Numbered from the stretch's first letter, positions 1 through 15,635 are shown. The stretch: 64,000 nucleotides of DNA from Cinnamomum chago (GCA_038049695.1 CP142453.1:15318001-15382000); one strand, 5' to 3'. Made by a program: numbers and translations. Notes: a model not told the origin generated them from the letters alone.

Positions 1-582
1 AGGATGGAGTCATCTTGGACTTCGCAGGACCCAACTTCGTGTGTGTTGACAACTTTGCATTTGGAGCAGTGGCTCGATACATCCAAATGAACAATGGGAA
101 GGTACACTATATTCTACACAGTTTTTCAAGATGTTAAATTGTCTCAAATCAGTCTTTGGCTTCTATTTAGTTTCTTTTTACATGATAGTTCTTTTCTCCT
201 TTGCTTTAAGCAGATTGAAACTGAAAAGGAGATGAGTTGGGATGATGCGTTGCGGATGGGCACACAGGAATTTCAACATAGATCTTACAACCTCTTTACA
301 TGCAACTGCCACTCTTTTGTTGCGAACAATCTGAATAGGATGTTTTGTAGTGGGTGCAACAAGTGGAATGTGGTCAACTTGGCAACTCTGATTTTCCTCA
401 AGGGTCGTTGGGTGAATAAAGCATCAATCGTGAGATCCTTCTTGCCGTTCATCATAGTACTCTGCCTAGGCCTTCTGTTGGGTGGATGGACCTTCCTGAT
501 TGGCCTGGTTTCCTTTGCTTTTATCCTTGTTGGCTGGTTCCTTCTTGGCACGTACTGCTTTAAAAATCTTATCCAATTGTAG
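1..582 (+). CDS. RTE1/TMEM222 (DUF778) family membrane protein, 3' part of gene
   Basis: Two exons are visible. The first is 1-101, reading from base 3 ([16 protein letters not shown]...), with a GT donor at 102. The second is 214-582, ending in TAG. An alternative acceptor at 211 would add one Gln. The 155 visible residues match the C-terminal two thirds of the RTE1/RTH family (TMEM222 in animals). The family Cys/His block [15 protein letters not shown] is present, then WNVVNLATL, then two adjacent hydrophobic segments ([17 protein letters not shown] and [19 protein letters not shown]) that look like membrane spans. In Arabidopsis RTE1 acts at the ER/Golgi to promote ETR1 ethylene-receptor signalling, and RTH is its paralogue. 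Which paralogue this is cannot be settled without the N-terminus. Roughly 70-90 N-terminal residues lie left of the window. Both visible exons are open and show no damage. Confidence 0.9.
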
Positions 583-1219
583 TAGTAGGAAACTATGGCA
601 AGGAGTGTTGACCATTTTGATGAATCTGTAAACTTGGGGGATCTCTTGGTGGCGCTAGGTGTGTACTTCATCTTTCTCGAACAAAGATTGTGTAAACCCA
701 TTCAAAGTAACACAGCATTCCTGCATGACAATCAAGGCATTCAAGTTTTGAGCCCCATTGTGCATGGAGTATACCCAAAAATTGCTGATAGGATGGTCCC
801 AACTTTAATATTCCAAGGGAGCCGATCAAATACTCAAAGAAAAAGACATGATGAGTCCTATCAAGAACTGTTATCTGTCTGTAGAATAAGGTCTACAATT
901 TGGGTGATCTGTTGGGTGTGCATTTATGTCTAGTGTGTGATGGATGAGATTTACAAAGTTCTGCTTTGTGGAAGATGGCCTTTCCCCTTGCCCCCTCTTA
1001 CAGAGAAATCCCCCCCTATATGGATTTCAAATGTACAATCTTTATTACCAGTTGAAAACATTACGAACGAATACTTTAGACATCGACGTGTTTTCATGCT
1101 TGCTTTGATGTATTGTGTTATATTATGTCCACGGTTACCACTTTTGATGTTTTCCCTTACATGCAATCAAATTGCATTGGTATGTGGTTGGATGCGTGAC
1201 TGTTGAGGCAGGGAGACAA
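583..1219 (+). other. 3' UTR and downstream flank of the RTE1-like gene
   Basis: There is no coding signal of its own; the open frames here are short and unlike known proteins. It follows the stop codon directly and is likely 3' untranslated sequence for at least a few hundred bases. It ends at a SINE insertion whose target duplicate starts at 1209. No clear plant polyadenylation signal stands out. Confidence 0.5.
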
Positions 1220-1406
1220 TTTTTTTTTTTTTTTTTCTTTTGGTAACTCAGCGAAGGGGCTGGACCCAACCGCACACAAATGAGAAGACAGCCCCCACAA
1301 GTGGAAAGAAGGCATCCACAAGCGGGAAGAAAGCCCATACAAGTGAGGAGGCGGTGTACCCAGGGTTCAAACCCTGGGCAGCCAGGTGAAAACTACCACC
1401 ACTTAC
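1220..1406 (-). mobile_element. tRNA-related SINE, family B copy 1
   Basis: The element reads on the minus strand and ends in a poly(A) tail, seen as a run of T at 1220-1236 on the plus strand. Its head has a pol III B-box-like stretch, GGTTTGAACCC, inside the self-complementary CCAGGGTTTGAACCCTGG (about 1358-1375). The body has repeated CACTTGT-type words. Flanks CAGGGAGACAA (1209-1219) and CAGGGAGGTAA (1407-1417) agree at 9 of 11 positions and look like an aged target-site duplication. Related copies lie near 15990-16205 and 44077-44299, in the same orientation. Confidence 0.6.
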
Positions 1407-1417
1407 CAGGGAGGTAA

Positions 1418-4074
1418 GGGGCCGTTCTCCAATATTCTTTTAATTTGGACTCCAAGGACTCATTGCATCCTTCACCCAAAAAAAGAAGAAGAACCCATTG
1501 CATCTACAGGAGTCAGGAGCTAAATAGAAATTAATGTTTCTAAGGTTTTTGAAAAGTGTATCTGCTCCTTGCTGTCTGCTCTCCAAACGTCTGACGAGCA
1601 GCACACTTAACGCTGGAACACTGCTATTAATTAATGGACTTCAGTAAGCACACAGGGTTAGCACCCCCACGTGCCCCATGATTTCAGTAGTCATCATCAT
1701 CGCATCGAGCCTTATCCCTTCAATCTAAGGCCCAATGAACCCAACTCTGGAAACCCCAATGAGCCTGCCAATTTCTTTTCCATCCCCTAAAAGATGTGTA
1801 GTGGGTTGGGGGCATCGAATCTTTAGAACCATAACTTCAAAGCTGCCTGAAACGTTTGTGGGCACCCTAGCAATTGATCTGTACAAGTGAAGCTTCCAAC
1901 CATGTGACTGATCTTCATGCAATCAACAACTTTAAAGACTCATCAGTGCTCTTAATGAATCAGCTTTTGTTGTGTGAACCAATGGCTATCTTGAGTGGGA
2001 GGGAAAAGCATATGCCTTTCCCTTTAACCTTTTTAGGATTCCCTTCTTTCCAGGGAAAAGCTCGGTGTTGTTTAGTTGACTGCTTTTCTGAACGTGAATG
2101 CACACTGCAGGCTGCTGGGTCATGTGTAATGGTAAGGCCTACTTTAAAAGCTACAGTTAACCATAAATAGACCCCTGCAATGCTCTCTTCCCTGAAATTG
2201 TTCCTGACCGTTCAAGGAATAGGCTCAAATCATGGTTTCAGATTTCTGCTATGGTCAGGGCCAAAACCTTTATGCAACTAAATATGGTTGTGCTCAAGCT
2301 GTTTTATTGTTTCATGTGGGTCACTCTTTTTATTTAGATTTGTTTTAATCAAGAACGAAAGAAAATGAAATTGTAGAATATGGATCCATTATATTATTTA
2401 AATAGTCCATGCATGTATATAATTATATAATGTATATATATACTTATAAATAAAATTACACACTATGAATGCAAATTCTCTGGGGCAGAACAGTTGGGAA
2501 CAGTGCATCTAGTGGCCCCGTCCTATGGTCAATCTCAGCTAGAGTCATTAATTGACACCCACCCGAATTTGACACTCTTAAGTGAGCCCTCCAGTTGATC
2601 ATGTAAGCTTTGGCACATTTCCCCACTTCAGTTAACAGCCAGGCTTTGGATTCTTTTGAAGCCCCCTCTTCATTGGATGACTCCCATTTTCTCACAAAGG
2701 TAGGTAGGTAATAGGGAAGACCTTTCGGTTCCTAACTATCGTGTGATCTGTGTGTCTAAACTAGAAAATGACAAATCACACATAATTTTTTAAACCATGG
2801 CTCAACTGTACCCTTCGGTTTTAGACTTAGCCTGGTTTGATATGTCATCAAAACAGTATAGTGATTACCCAGACGATCACTGAAGTATAGTGTTCTGATA
2901 CTGTACAACCCACCGTCTCCAATGGAAACAATTAGACAATATCAAATCTTTTTAGCATTGGTAGAAAGTTTGCTATTGCGAGTAAACCAACAAATTGCAA
3001 CAGATAAACTCTGATAACCAAATGGACATTAGCTCTGAATTAGCATTCCTTGGCTGGTGGATTGCTACCACTGGCTTTCCTTGGCAGAACCCAGCTTTTG
3101 AAAGTGGTGGAGCACAGAATACTTAGGAGTAGAATCTACTTCCTACAGACTACTGAACTGGAACCCTCTTTCAATACTAGTTTTTGGCTTTAAAAACATC
3201 CCTTTAGCTTACCAGAGATGGAGAATCTACAGCTCACTCACTGATGACATGTAAAGGGCAGCACATGGTTAGAAATACCTACAGCTTTAGTTGACAGGAT
3301 GATATGATTCTCAACCCTCTAGTTCAACAGACCCCACATGCATCTAGCGACATAAATCATTTGGTTGGTTGGGCTAAAAACCAAAGGCATAATAATTAGA
3401 TTTAGTTTCTCACCATTGCTGTATGCCCATAAATCATTTTGATGGTTGGATTAGAAAACTAATCCATTATAATGAGATTTACTCTCACCATTGTAGTAGA
3501 ACAAAAAAAAAAAAAAAAAAACACCCATGAAAAGCAGAACATGGCCATTTCTACTCAACCAAGGAAATGAGAATCATTACATTGAAATAGACAGCAATTT
3601 CCTGTCTTCATACACAAATAGAGCACAACAAACATCATTTCCCCAACACGGGTTTCCTTCTCCCTGATGTTAAAGCACAATCACATACATTATTCATTAC
3701 AAAAAAAGAAAAGAAAAGAAAGTAAGAGGACAAATCAATAACAGCAAATGAGAGCATCATCAAATTTTCTCCCATTGCCTCCATTCCTTGTCCTGCACCC
3801 ATTTTGGTTAAAAACTAGGAGTGGATTGGAATTTGAAGATTTGATGAAATCGCAGCACGCAGCCTGAGACTTGCTCCCCAGGCCGACACGAGCATCACAT
3901 AACAACAAAACGTGCAGGAACGGCATCAAACAAACTAACTCTAACCATTCTGTATGAGAATGTCAAACTCCACAATTAATTTACTGCTCATATACCTTTT
4001 CTTCTCTGGCTAGTACTATACAGTTAGCAAACCACACCATATTATGATTGGAAAGGGATTCTCTATCAACCTCT
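1418..4074. other. Intergenic region between convergent RTE1-like and beta-galactosidase genes
   Basis: No gene was found. The right end, roughly 3700-4074, is probably the 3' UTR of the beta-galactosidase gene on the minus strand. There is a poly(A) run near 3503-3521 and a TA-rich stretch around 2400-2450. Small open frames here resemble no known protein and have no splice partners that I could see. Confidence 0.5.
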
Positions 4075-7000
4075 TTAATTTGGTTGTTCTGTGCTGGTAC
4101 AGACGGCTTCTACTGCTACTCGTTTCATTACATTGGGGCATGGGTCCCCACCGAAATTATTCATGGATATGGTTACTGCACATCGCTGCTGCCCGATGCA
4201 TTTCTGTGAAATTGAAATGAAAATTTCTTCTGTCAGTTTCCACACAGATAGAAATACTCTAAATAAACTCTCTCCAGACATCACGTTACTACATATTAAT
4301 GCATGAGAATATGATCATCTTTATGACTAGGACGATAGATAATTTTCACACATACAGAAATACTGGTTGCTGGCATCCATATGCGAGCAGCATTAGTTCC
4401 TATCCTGGGTATGGTTAAAACTGTAAATGGAGCTGACCCAGTTAACCAATGGACCGGACCTGGAAGATCCTGATATGAACCATTGTTTGGTCCCACCTAA
4501 AAATAGGGGATTTGGGTCTGGTATGCTCCATACCTGAATGCTTGTTTACCCAAGTTGTCTGGATGCTTGGGCAAGTGCATGTGTGTATATCCATACTTAT
4601 AAATGTTTATATTATATTTATATACATTTAATATGAATACTATAATATTTATAATCAGGTAAAAGTTCCTGGTCTGGTAGACTGGTACACTCAAGGACCC
4701 AACCTGGCACCAGATTGTTTACAGTCATGGATTTGGTTGTGTTCGGTGCAGCATTTGCATTAAAAACGAGGTGCCAGCATACCAATTTTTATGTGTTTTG
4801 GTAATTTTAGTGTACAGAGTAGGATGCTTGTGTTTGCAGCAATTAGGACAATATATTTATACTCCATGCATAAATATGCACCATATCAATTTTATATATG
4901 AATACATACAGACTCAGATGTAAGAACGCATACATAAGACTACATTTTCATATAGTTTTTTTAGCAGGATATAAAATGCTCGGTTTGAGGATAGTCTAAG
5001 ATGGTGATACATATGACAAGAAATGCACAAAATGCACAACATAATGCATATGTTGGTTGACAATGAAAGGAATGAGCAATATACTAGCCTTTTCTAAGAT
5101 ATCATGTGAGTTTGGAGAGTGGCAAGGTCCTTGCTGAAAGCTCCCACAAGTTCCCAGGGGAGTCCCGAAGCTTGCAAATTTAATTGCCGAGATAGATTGC
5201 CCCATTGCACAACGCAAATGCACCTTGGGCCTGTGGAGCTCCTCTGATCTGCCATAACTTTCGATATGCCAGTTCTTGATAGTTGGGTGCCACTCTGAAA
5301 CATCAGCACAAACACTTGAAACTGATCTTTTTACAAGTGAAATGCCCGATGCGTCACCACCAATTTCTTCAAAGATCACCAGAAGATTTTTTGTAGGCTG
5401 TAACCAAGAGCGTGGCACATGATACCTGAAAATTGAATGTTAACGAAAATAGTTAAATGAAAAACACATACGAATGATGTATCAGAAAAAGAAATGAGCA
5501 GTCTATTACAGTACAAGGAACAGGTAAATCAAGGGCACATCATTGTCATTGCGAGCTTAGGTAATACCATCAAGACATATCCATAGTACACTAAAGTCAT
5601 TTTTTCAGTAGTTCTCACCAGCGCTGGGTAGGTTGGCCACAACCAGTTTGACACTTTGGTGCTCTGTATGTCCCAGCATAACTACAATGATTGCAATCTC
5701 CATTTGCAGCAGCAGTCCAATATCTTCCAATGCTCTCCCCGTTAATCCACACTTGACCCTTGCCCATACTTCCCAAATCCAAAGCCAATGGTTCATCTCC
5801 CCCAGGTGCATTAAAATAAGCCTGCAAGTACCACAAGAAATGATTGGAAAATCTGATTAAGAAAGTTTGGACTAAAAACTTGTATGTACCTCTGTTTCAT
5901 ACCTTATACCAAGTTAAAGGCTGCAATTTCTGTGTTGCAAATGATGCTTGCATCCATTCCACATATGAGATGCCACTTGGAGCGACAAGATTCATGGCTT
6001 CCCCTTTCAGGCCAACCTTTAAAAAAGAAAAGACACAATTAAGGACCAAAGCTTCCAAAATATACTTTACCTAAATCTCATTGTTTCAAAGGTCAGATAT
6101 CAGAGGATAAAAACAATGTCAACTCAGGTAAAATTTCTAACCTGGTAAGACCATTTCTGCCAGGTCAAGTCCCTTTTCCCTTGGTCAAGACCATGTAGCC
6201 CAACTGGACCTAGGACTCCAGTGTTTGTTGTCTCATAATGCAAGCCAACATTCTTCACCCACAATAGAAAATGTTAGAACAATTGAACCAAATATATCAC
6301 AGCTGATTTGAATTAGTTCACTGACTCATTAAGACGAGGCATAAACAAGGCTGGAGGAACTAACCGGCAATCCGACAGCTATGCTTAAGAGAGCAATTCT
6401 ATTGATTCCAGCATGCAAGTTCACATCACCAGTAAATGTGAACCTCCTATTTTCTCTGTTTCCATGGGCAGATCCTAATACAACATAGATGCATTTGGTT
6501 GGCTTTTCATTTCATGAGGTTTAGTTATACTGTTCTATCCATGATAGGAACAAGGTAGAAGCTGCTGTACTAACAAATGTACCTGACAGTTGTCCATTGA
6601 TGAAGACATGGAGAGCATGGCCTGCTGATTGTACAGTAAGAACAGGAGGCCGACCTCCCCGCAAGGATGATTCGGATGGACTAATATCAACACTGAAAAT
6701 AGCATGATGTTAGTGGTTTATGACAATAGGATGTACATATGATAAACATTTCATACCAATGAAGCATATACATATGATAAACATTTCATACCAAGAGACA
6801 ATACAGTGTCAAATGATTCTTTTAACACATGAGACATGAACCATCATTAGGAGGTTCTCAGCAATCAGCATGGATGGCTGAATGATAAACCACATAAATG
6901 GAGAATCCAAACCCTTCCAAGGGTGGATTTTTCCGGGAAAACTGTACAGTTAAATTTACTTTGGTCAACTTGTTTCTTAATCATACTCCTCAGAAGTGAC

Positions 7001-10000
7001 TGAATTGATGATTGTCCAAAAAAATGGTTTTGGGCTATTGACCATCCATAGTTTTTGCTATTTGAAACCGGTTAGCTTACTGTTTCTTGAGAAGGAGAAC
7101 TTGGCCTCTGCTCACCTGGTCATGTACCACAGATAGTCACTGGTATCCCTAGTGACATTTAACTGCTCCAACAGACCAACTGCAGTGATCATCGAATTAT
7201 CCCCCAATGAAGCAATATCTTCGTCATACATCTCCCATGAAAGCAACTTCGTTTCGCCAGCAGACATTTGCATTTGTGATGTTTGAACTCCAACCTGTAA
7301 TGAAGAAAGATGGTACACTTGCCGATTAGAATGAACTTGTAGGGTTTCAATGTTGGGGTGAAATAGTAAAGAATTATCGTTAGCCTCCCAACAAGACTTC
7401 TATAGTTGAAATGAGATGAAGATGTGTTTTGACAGTCATGGAGGAATCTCATTTATTGGACGCTCAAAGATCTTAGTCCATTAGTCTAAAAGTTTATAAT
7501 TATTTGCAACAGGCATATGGCGAATGCAAATCGGAAGATCATACTTTTCAGGCTTTCACAAATCAGCACAGATGATGAAAGCGAACCAGATTCAAATAAC
7601 TAATGAACAGGAAAACTGTTGGAGGACAGTGTGACTGCTACAGACTGCTTCACTTACCTTTGCTGTATTAAAAACTACATTTCTGCAGTCAGGAAGGATG
7701 CTGATTGACCAAGGTGGCAAACTGTAGTGCATGTTATTGAACATTACTCGTGCGACTGAGTTAGGATTGTAATTTGAAAGGAAAGCTGCACAGCCACCCG
7801 TCCCAGAGGAGAATACATGAGACTGGAAACCCAAAAATGGGGTCAGTTCCAACAGAATAAGATAAGCTGTGCTTGGTGCACCAAAGATCTCATGACTGGA
7901 AGCAGGATAGAGGCCACAAACCTGCTGATAAGGTCCTAGAGATGTAACAATTGGATCAGCTGAAATTAAAGCCGGCTCACATAGCTTAATGGCCCTGTGG
8001 AGCTCTTTCAGGTGTCCATACTTAGGTTGCCTGATCAAACCTGCCAAAGTTTCCACGAACGAAGCAGTTATGGACTCAAGAAATTGTGATGTGAATAGTT
8101 CATGAGAACAACTCCAAAACATGACATCATGAACATATTTACCATTAGTTGAAACCCACCAATTACAAGTTTAAACCATCCAAATATGCAGATCATAACA
8201 AAAAAAATCTCCAATCCCCATAACATTTAAAAAAAGAAAAGAAAAGAAAACGCCCTCCTTTTAACTACCAATATAAACCCAGAATTTTGTAGAATCAAGT
8301 ATGTTCCTTATCGAGAAAAGGCAAATGGGGATAACCTTCTCTTACCGTATTCATCAATAGGAGCATCATAATCGTAGCTGGTTGTTATAAAGGGGCCACC
8401 GGCAGTGCGTCCAAAATTGGTCCCTCCGTGGTACTATTGCAAGGATTACATAGAAGCTCAGCTCCAGATTGTGATGGCAGGAAACCAGGAACCAAATTGC
8501 TCCAAATGGAATTATGGAAGCTAAGTTGAGCAATGAAGATTATTACCATGTAGTAGTTGATAAAGGAGCCTCCCTTTTGAATAAAGCGTGCAACAGCAAA
8601 TGCCAAATCTTCAACGGGCCTCTCGTGAACTGTACCCCCAAACTCAGTAAACCTTTGTGCAATATGGAAAAGCAGAGTGAGAAACAACATGCTTGCACCA
8701 TTGAACACCGTAGCGCAGAATTACAACTCTCCTTATGCAATAAGTTGAAGCTCTCTACATGTCTAACAAATACTATAGAAGCCATTGACATTTGTATGCT
8801 ATATCAGGTCTCATTCACTCAAACATTCATTCCATGCATCTTATGATGGTCAAAATTCATTCATCATAGGGAACTACAAGAGTTAGGAGATTTACCAGCC
8901 ACTCCAGGCCTCAGTCCACATTGTAGGCTTGTACGGCTTGTTGGGAGTAAAAGCATCACAGTAGAAACCATTGCATGTATTTATCTGCCAACAAAATTAG
9001 GAGAAACTGATTCAGAATCTTTGAAAAATAGCCATGTCCTGAAGAGACTTGAAACCTGAGAGTCCAAACAAAAATGATTTTGCTCCGAAAAGCTCCCTCA
9101 GATCATTTCTGACAAATGACGAAGATTTTTTTCAGATCTTTCTTGTGCCATATCTCGAACACATGAATTGGTTATTTCAACTAAAGGATACAGATTGGCA
9201 ATGATGAAGATTTATTTATTATTATTATTATTTTTTTGGAATAGTAGCAATGATGAAAATTGTTATCAGCCCCATATGTGTAGAATTTACAATGGATAGC
9301 ACTAGTCCAAGATATTCTATCATCAGGCTGATGAAGAACATTCCTTGGGAGGCAGGATTCCCCTTTCAGTGATCTATAGCATTCATATGGTGGGACTAAT
9401 TGCATGCATCCATGGGCCACCATTAATTGACAACGAAGCAAAGTGCTCCCCTAGACAGTTGTAGCCATCTGTGATTGGCTTATACAAATGAGTGGTTTAT
9501 AAAATAAAAACATAGGAAACAGACCATAATCAACCACAAGGGCGTCCATAAGTCAAAATGTTGGGAATTGAGCTTGTTCAAACAGGGCTTGTTTTCCAGA
9601 TAGGCCCCACCAGACGATTAATCTTTGATCACTGAAAGATGAACCCAATCTATATGGAATGCTCACCTGAGCTCCCTCACAGGGCTCCTGGACTTTGCAT
9701 TTATAATATCTCAGAAGATATTTTAACATAGGATGCAGTCCAAACGTAATAACTCAAATAGGAATATTGGTCTTAACAGAGTAACAGACCAATAGAATGT
9801 TGTGAGAAAAAAACCTAAAATAACAAATTGTTTACTTACACCAATGTGTGATAACAATATAGCAAACCAGAAAGACCACAAAACAAGGAAATTCAGGAGC
9901 AGAAGAGAGACCAAAATACATTTTATGCCCCACTAGTACAAGAAAGAAAGAGAACAGCCTGCTGCTATAATAGAGTCACTAGATCTTTTGACATGTTTAA

Positions 10001-11967
10001 AGCCAGCAAATAGTTTTGGGCATGAACATGAATATACACTAAGATTTAGCAAAACCAGATAGATATGAACTGGGGTTTCTTACAATGTTTCCTCCATTAA
10101 TATTGCTCCAGATGATGAAATGTTAGATTCTTCAGCCAATAAAAACAGAAAAAAGAAGAAGAAAAAAAAAAAAACCCACTTACCACAGGATCTGGGGCAT
10201 CATCTTCCTTACACATCACCCACGGGACACCAGTGCGCAATCCAACCGCCATTTTTGCAGCCCATGTCATGTATGCATGACCAGGAGCCCCTAAAGCCTT
10301 ACTTTCTGAACCATATTCATTTTCAATCTGCAAAAATGAATGAATAAATAAATAACTCGTAATCATAAGATAATGGTAAAGAATTTATCATAGTAACGGT
10401 ACAACCAGTGGCGGACCTAAGTCTAACATAGCAACCGCGAGATTTGAAACAGTCCTTAAATAATACCTTACGAATTCTATTTTATTAGTTTTGACTATTG
10501 CTGCACCACCCAAGTGAAAATCCTGAGTCCGCTCCATTGGGTACAATAGTCACTGTTCTCTAGGTTTCTCTCATCAGAGTTTTGCTAGAGCTCTCGAACT
10601 TGCTCATTTCAAGCAATCATAATAAAACTAATAGAGCAATTTTGATAATTGAGCTGAATTAAACAAATCTGAAGACATTATGTTAATAAATTAGTACTCT
10701 AAGGAGCTACCATCTCCAAATGGTGATATCAATCTAAAGAGCTTTGAACAGAGGCCCAAACATTATACCTGAGAAAGAATGATGGGGCCACCCTGGGACT
10801 CAAAGAGGGATTCACTCTTCATCATCTGTACAATCTTTTCAGTGAAACCTTGCATTGCCATCTGCAAAACAGAGCATTTAGGAAAAAAAGAAAAAAGCAC
10901 AAGGGAAACTATATGTACAGATATCAAATAACAGGGTAACTTGCATCTCTAATTGAAACAGTAATAAAGAAACACTGTGTTTTCTTTTTTCTTTTTTCCT
11001 CTTCAATTTTCGTATTCTTTTCTTCTTCATTTTTTGGTTCAAGATTAACATAAAACTGAGGAAGAAATTCTTTCAATCTATTTTACAGCCTCGCCCTCAC
11101 ATACAAAGCTTTAGTCATTAAGAAAAAATAAATAAGTAAATAATCACGTTACCTTGAAAGGCTCATTATCAGTTCTGAAGCTGATGCCTGGTACATACTT
11201 CAGCCAAACAGGAAAGCCCCTAAAAAACAAAGTAAGCCCACATCAAAATACAAAATACCCTCTAATGAAACACCATAACACATAGATCTGAGAAATTCAA
11301 GAAACCCAAAAAAAAAAAGGAAGAAGAAGAAGAAAATTTTAGCTACCCAAAATTCCATTCTGCACAGACATAAGGCCCAATCCGCAAATGCAGGTAGAGC
11401 CCTGCCTTTTGCACTGTCTTCACGAACCTAACCAGATCATTTCTCCCCTCAAAATTGTACTGCAACCCCAGAAAACAAAACAACCCAATATGTAAAACAA
11501 AGAGATAAACAAAGAATTACAGAGAGAAAAAAAAAAGAGACAAACCCAGGAATTAGAAAAGGGAGAAGAAGAAGAAGAGAGGTACATTGCCAGGAGAAGG
11601 CTCATGAACATTCCAGAAAACATAGGTCTGAATAACATCCAACCCTCCATCTTTAGCCTTCTGTATGAGACCTTCCCACATCTACACACCCAAATCAAAC
11701 ATAGAAAACACACAAACAAACACATTTCAGCAAATAAAAAAAAAATACCAACAAAGAAAAACAGAGGATGAAAAAGAATAGCAGTAGTAGTAGTACATCA
11801 GGGGTGCTCCTTGGGTAATGAATGGATCCTGAAATGAGAATCTTTCTTTGACCATTGATGATAATAGTCTTCCTATCATAAGTCACACTACACTGAATCA
11901 GCTGAAAATGCAGCACAAGCAGAAACAAGGAGATGAAGAAGGAGACTAGGTAGTTTTTAGTCTCCAT
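4075..11967 (-). CDS. BGAL3: Beta-galactosidase, GH35, with C-terminal SUEL lectin domain (BGAL3-like)
   Basis: A secreted cell-wall enzyme that removes beta-linked galactose from pectic and other wall glycans. There are 19 exons in transcript order: 11967-11797, 11681-11586, 11459-11347, 11219-11153, 10861-10769, 10327-10184, 8984-8896, 8652-8547, 8433-8346, 8040-7922, 7822-7658, 7294-7116, 6692-6583, 6474-6365, 6252-6142, 6016-5903, 5821-5619, 5425-5089, 4203-4075. They join in phase to 847 residues with no internal stop. A signal peptide ends near residue 26 ([13 protein letters not shown], then SVTYDRK). The GH35 acid/base site is [14 protein letters not shown], with Glu184 predicted as acid/base. 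Glu253 in MWTEAWSGW is the expected nucleophile. The SUEL lectin domain covers about residues 761-843 (VHLRCAMGQ... to DPCPNVMKR). Length and domain order match Arabidopsis BGAL1/BGAL3, and BGAL3 fits best from memory. An in-frame GTG codon upstream at 11991 is not a likely start. The last intron has a GC donor. Confidence 0.95.
4204..5088 (-). other. GC-AG intron (last intron of beta-galactosidase gene)
   Basis: Exon 18 ends ...GAA AAG and is followed by GCTAGTAT, and the next exon begins AAATGCATCGG after TTCACAG. Only a GC donor keeps the reading frame and gives the family motif [10 protein letters not shown]. The GT two bases further in would break the frame. GC-AG introns are about one percent of plant introns and are spliced by the major spliceosome. 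Confidence 0.8.
6735..6794. repeat. Short tandem duplication in beta-galactosidase intron 12
   Basis: ACATATGATAAACATTTCAT is followed by ACC in two copies about 39 bases apart within the intron between exons 12 and 13. No function is implied. Confidence 0.6.
8985..10183 (-). other. Largest intron of the beta-galactosidase gene (intron 6)
   Basis: This 1199-base GT-AG intron separates exon 6, ending DDAPDPV, from exon 7, starting [10 protein letters not shown]. Both borders are clear (GTG then GTAAGT; GGCAG then ATAAAT). I saw no nested gene or recognisable transposon inside; small open frames here are chance. Confidence 0.8.
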
Positions 11968-12128
11968 TTTCAAGGGTACTTCTCTCTCCACAGGGAAATA
12001 TCAACAGCAAAAATGCTAGCTATGAAATGTCAGGTAGAAGAGAGAGAAAGCAGTGGGTTTTGCAGTCTGCAACTATTGTGCAGCTGCCAAAGGGACTGCT
12101 CTTGGGACCTTTTAGCCACACATCAGTG

Positions 12129-12136
12129 TTTATATA
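12129..12136 (-). promoter_or_regulatory. Probable TATA box of the beta-galactosidase gene
   Basis: The minus strand reads GTGTGTATATAAACACTG. It lies about 165 bases upstream of the ATG at 11967, which would put transcription start near 12095-12105 and leave a 5' UTR of about 130 bases. It is the best TATA match in this promoter. Confidence 0.55.
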
Positions 12137-12356
12137 CACACAGAAGAGAAAATAAACTTTTACCACAAAAAAATACCATAGAGGGTAAAATGGGAAAACA
12201 GACAAATGTCTAAGCAAGAAGATTAAACTTACCTGTGAAAACGTTTTAGTTCATGTTATCTGCACTTTTCATCTGTATTGGTTAGTGAGAGGGATAGTTT
12301 GGGAATGGAATCTTTTAACCTTTTTTAGTCACTGTAGAAGACATTTACATAGTTGT

Positions 12357-12362
12357 CACGTG
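12357..12362. promoter_or_regulatory. CACGTG G-box upstream of beta-galactosidase gene
   Basis: A CACGTG hexamer in the context GTCACGTGCATG lies about 220 bases upstream of the TATA candidate. bZIP and bHLH factors bind such sites in plants. One hexamer alone is weak evidence of use. Confidence 0.3.
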
Positions 12363-12369
12363 CATGGCC

Positions 12370-14570
<2,201 letters not shown>

Positions 14571-15498
14571 TTACAATAGTGGGTGTTGGTGCGTCCAACC
14601 AGCTGAACTGACTGATCCGATTATTTTTTTGTTACCTTCTATTTCATTGAACTAGAAGAAAGGGTGGAGGATCTCGGATAAAGAACCTGCCTAAATTAAA
14701 ATCTCAACTCATCCCCCACTTGTTTGCATCCAAAAAAAAAAGGGTCCTTAGAATTTTTTAATATGACAGTCTCTCACCAAAACCCAGACTTTAAAAGTTG
14801 ATTCATCCCACTGAAGTTCATTTATGAATCATGATACAAGTGGCAAGGTTGACAATGTGCCCCCACATGCTTTGATTGATTATTTCTCTTGATGTTCACT
14901 GGGAAGATCCCCAGCATTAATGATGGTTTCAGGTAACGGTAAATTCCCTTATGCTCAGGAAATCTTATAATTCCCAGATTTGGGCATATACATAAGCTCT
15001 TGATCAATGATTCCACAAAGTGGGGTCGAATACAAGACTCAGTTGCAACACACAATTGAGTAGAAAACATGTAGGCATTGGATCCGGAGACATGGATTGA
15101 GTAACTACTTTTCTTAGATGAGAAACCTGGAATCCATGTGTCCCAAGAACCAACAATGTATCCAAAGGCCAAAGTCAGCACATCACTGTTTCTGCTTTAG
15201 TCCACCACACAGATTTCCGTACGTTAGACTCAGTAGGTGTCCTACCTTTGATCCAACCGCTGTTATTATGGGGATCACCACTGGCCACATATCTGATGTT
15301 AGCCTGTACTGTACTGATGCTGATTTCTCTAAGCATTGGTCTTTATTATTTCTGTTGACCCCATTACTTCATTTACTTGTTAAAAGAAGTCTACAACATC
15401 TGATGCAGCACCTAGTTTCTTCTTTTAAAACTTTTTAATCTGTCGTGTATGAGGCTCTAGTATTTCAAACAGTTCCAAAACGACTTGGCCACTCACAG

Positions 15499-15635
15499 TC
15501 AAATGATATCAGATATCAGTTTTCACATGTTGTAAGCCTCTTTTAACAAGTAATGAAGTCAACAGAGTCAAATGATATCGGTTTTCACATGTTGTAAGCC
15601 TCTTTTAACAAGTAATGAAGTAAACAGAAATAAGA
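15499..15635. repeat. Tandem duplication, 69-bp period
   Basis: Two near-identical units start TCAAATGATATC at 15499 and 15568, each followed by GTTTTCACATGTTGTAAGCC and TTTTAACAAGTAATGAAGT. The first unit has a short extra AGATATC. It lies in non-coding sequence. Confidence 0.8.

Noticed and set aside
285..701. 138-codon frame antisense to the RTE1-like exon
   Set aside because: It lies opposite conserved coding sequence and has no recognisable domain.
7592..8122. Long minus-strand frame in the beta-galactosidase gene read as one exon
   Set aside because: It reads through the intron between exons 10 and 11. The internal splice sites at 7922 and 7822 give the family sequence PYQQ-SHVFSS.
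11968..11991. Upstream in-frame start for beta-galactosidase at 11991
   Set aside because: The codon is GTG, not ATG. The ATG at 11967 gives a normal signal peptide.
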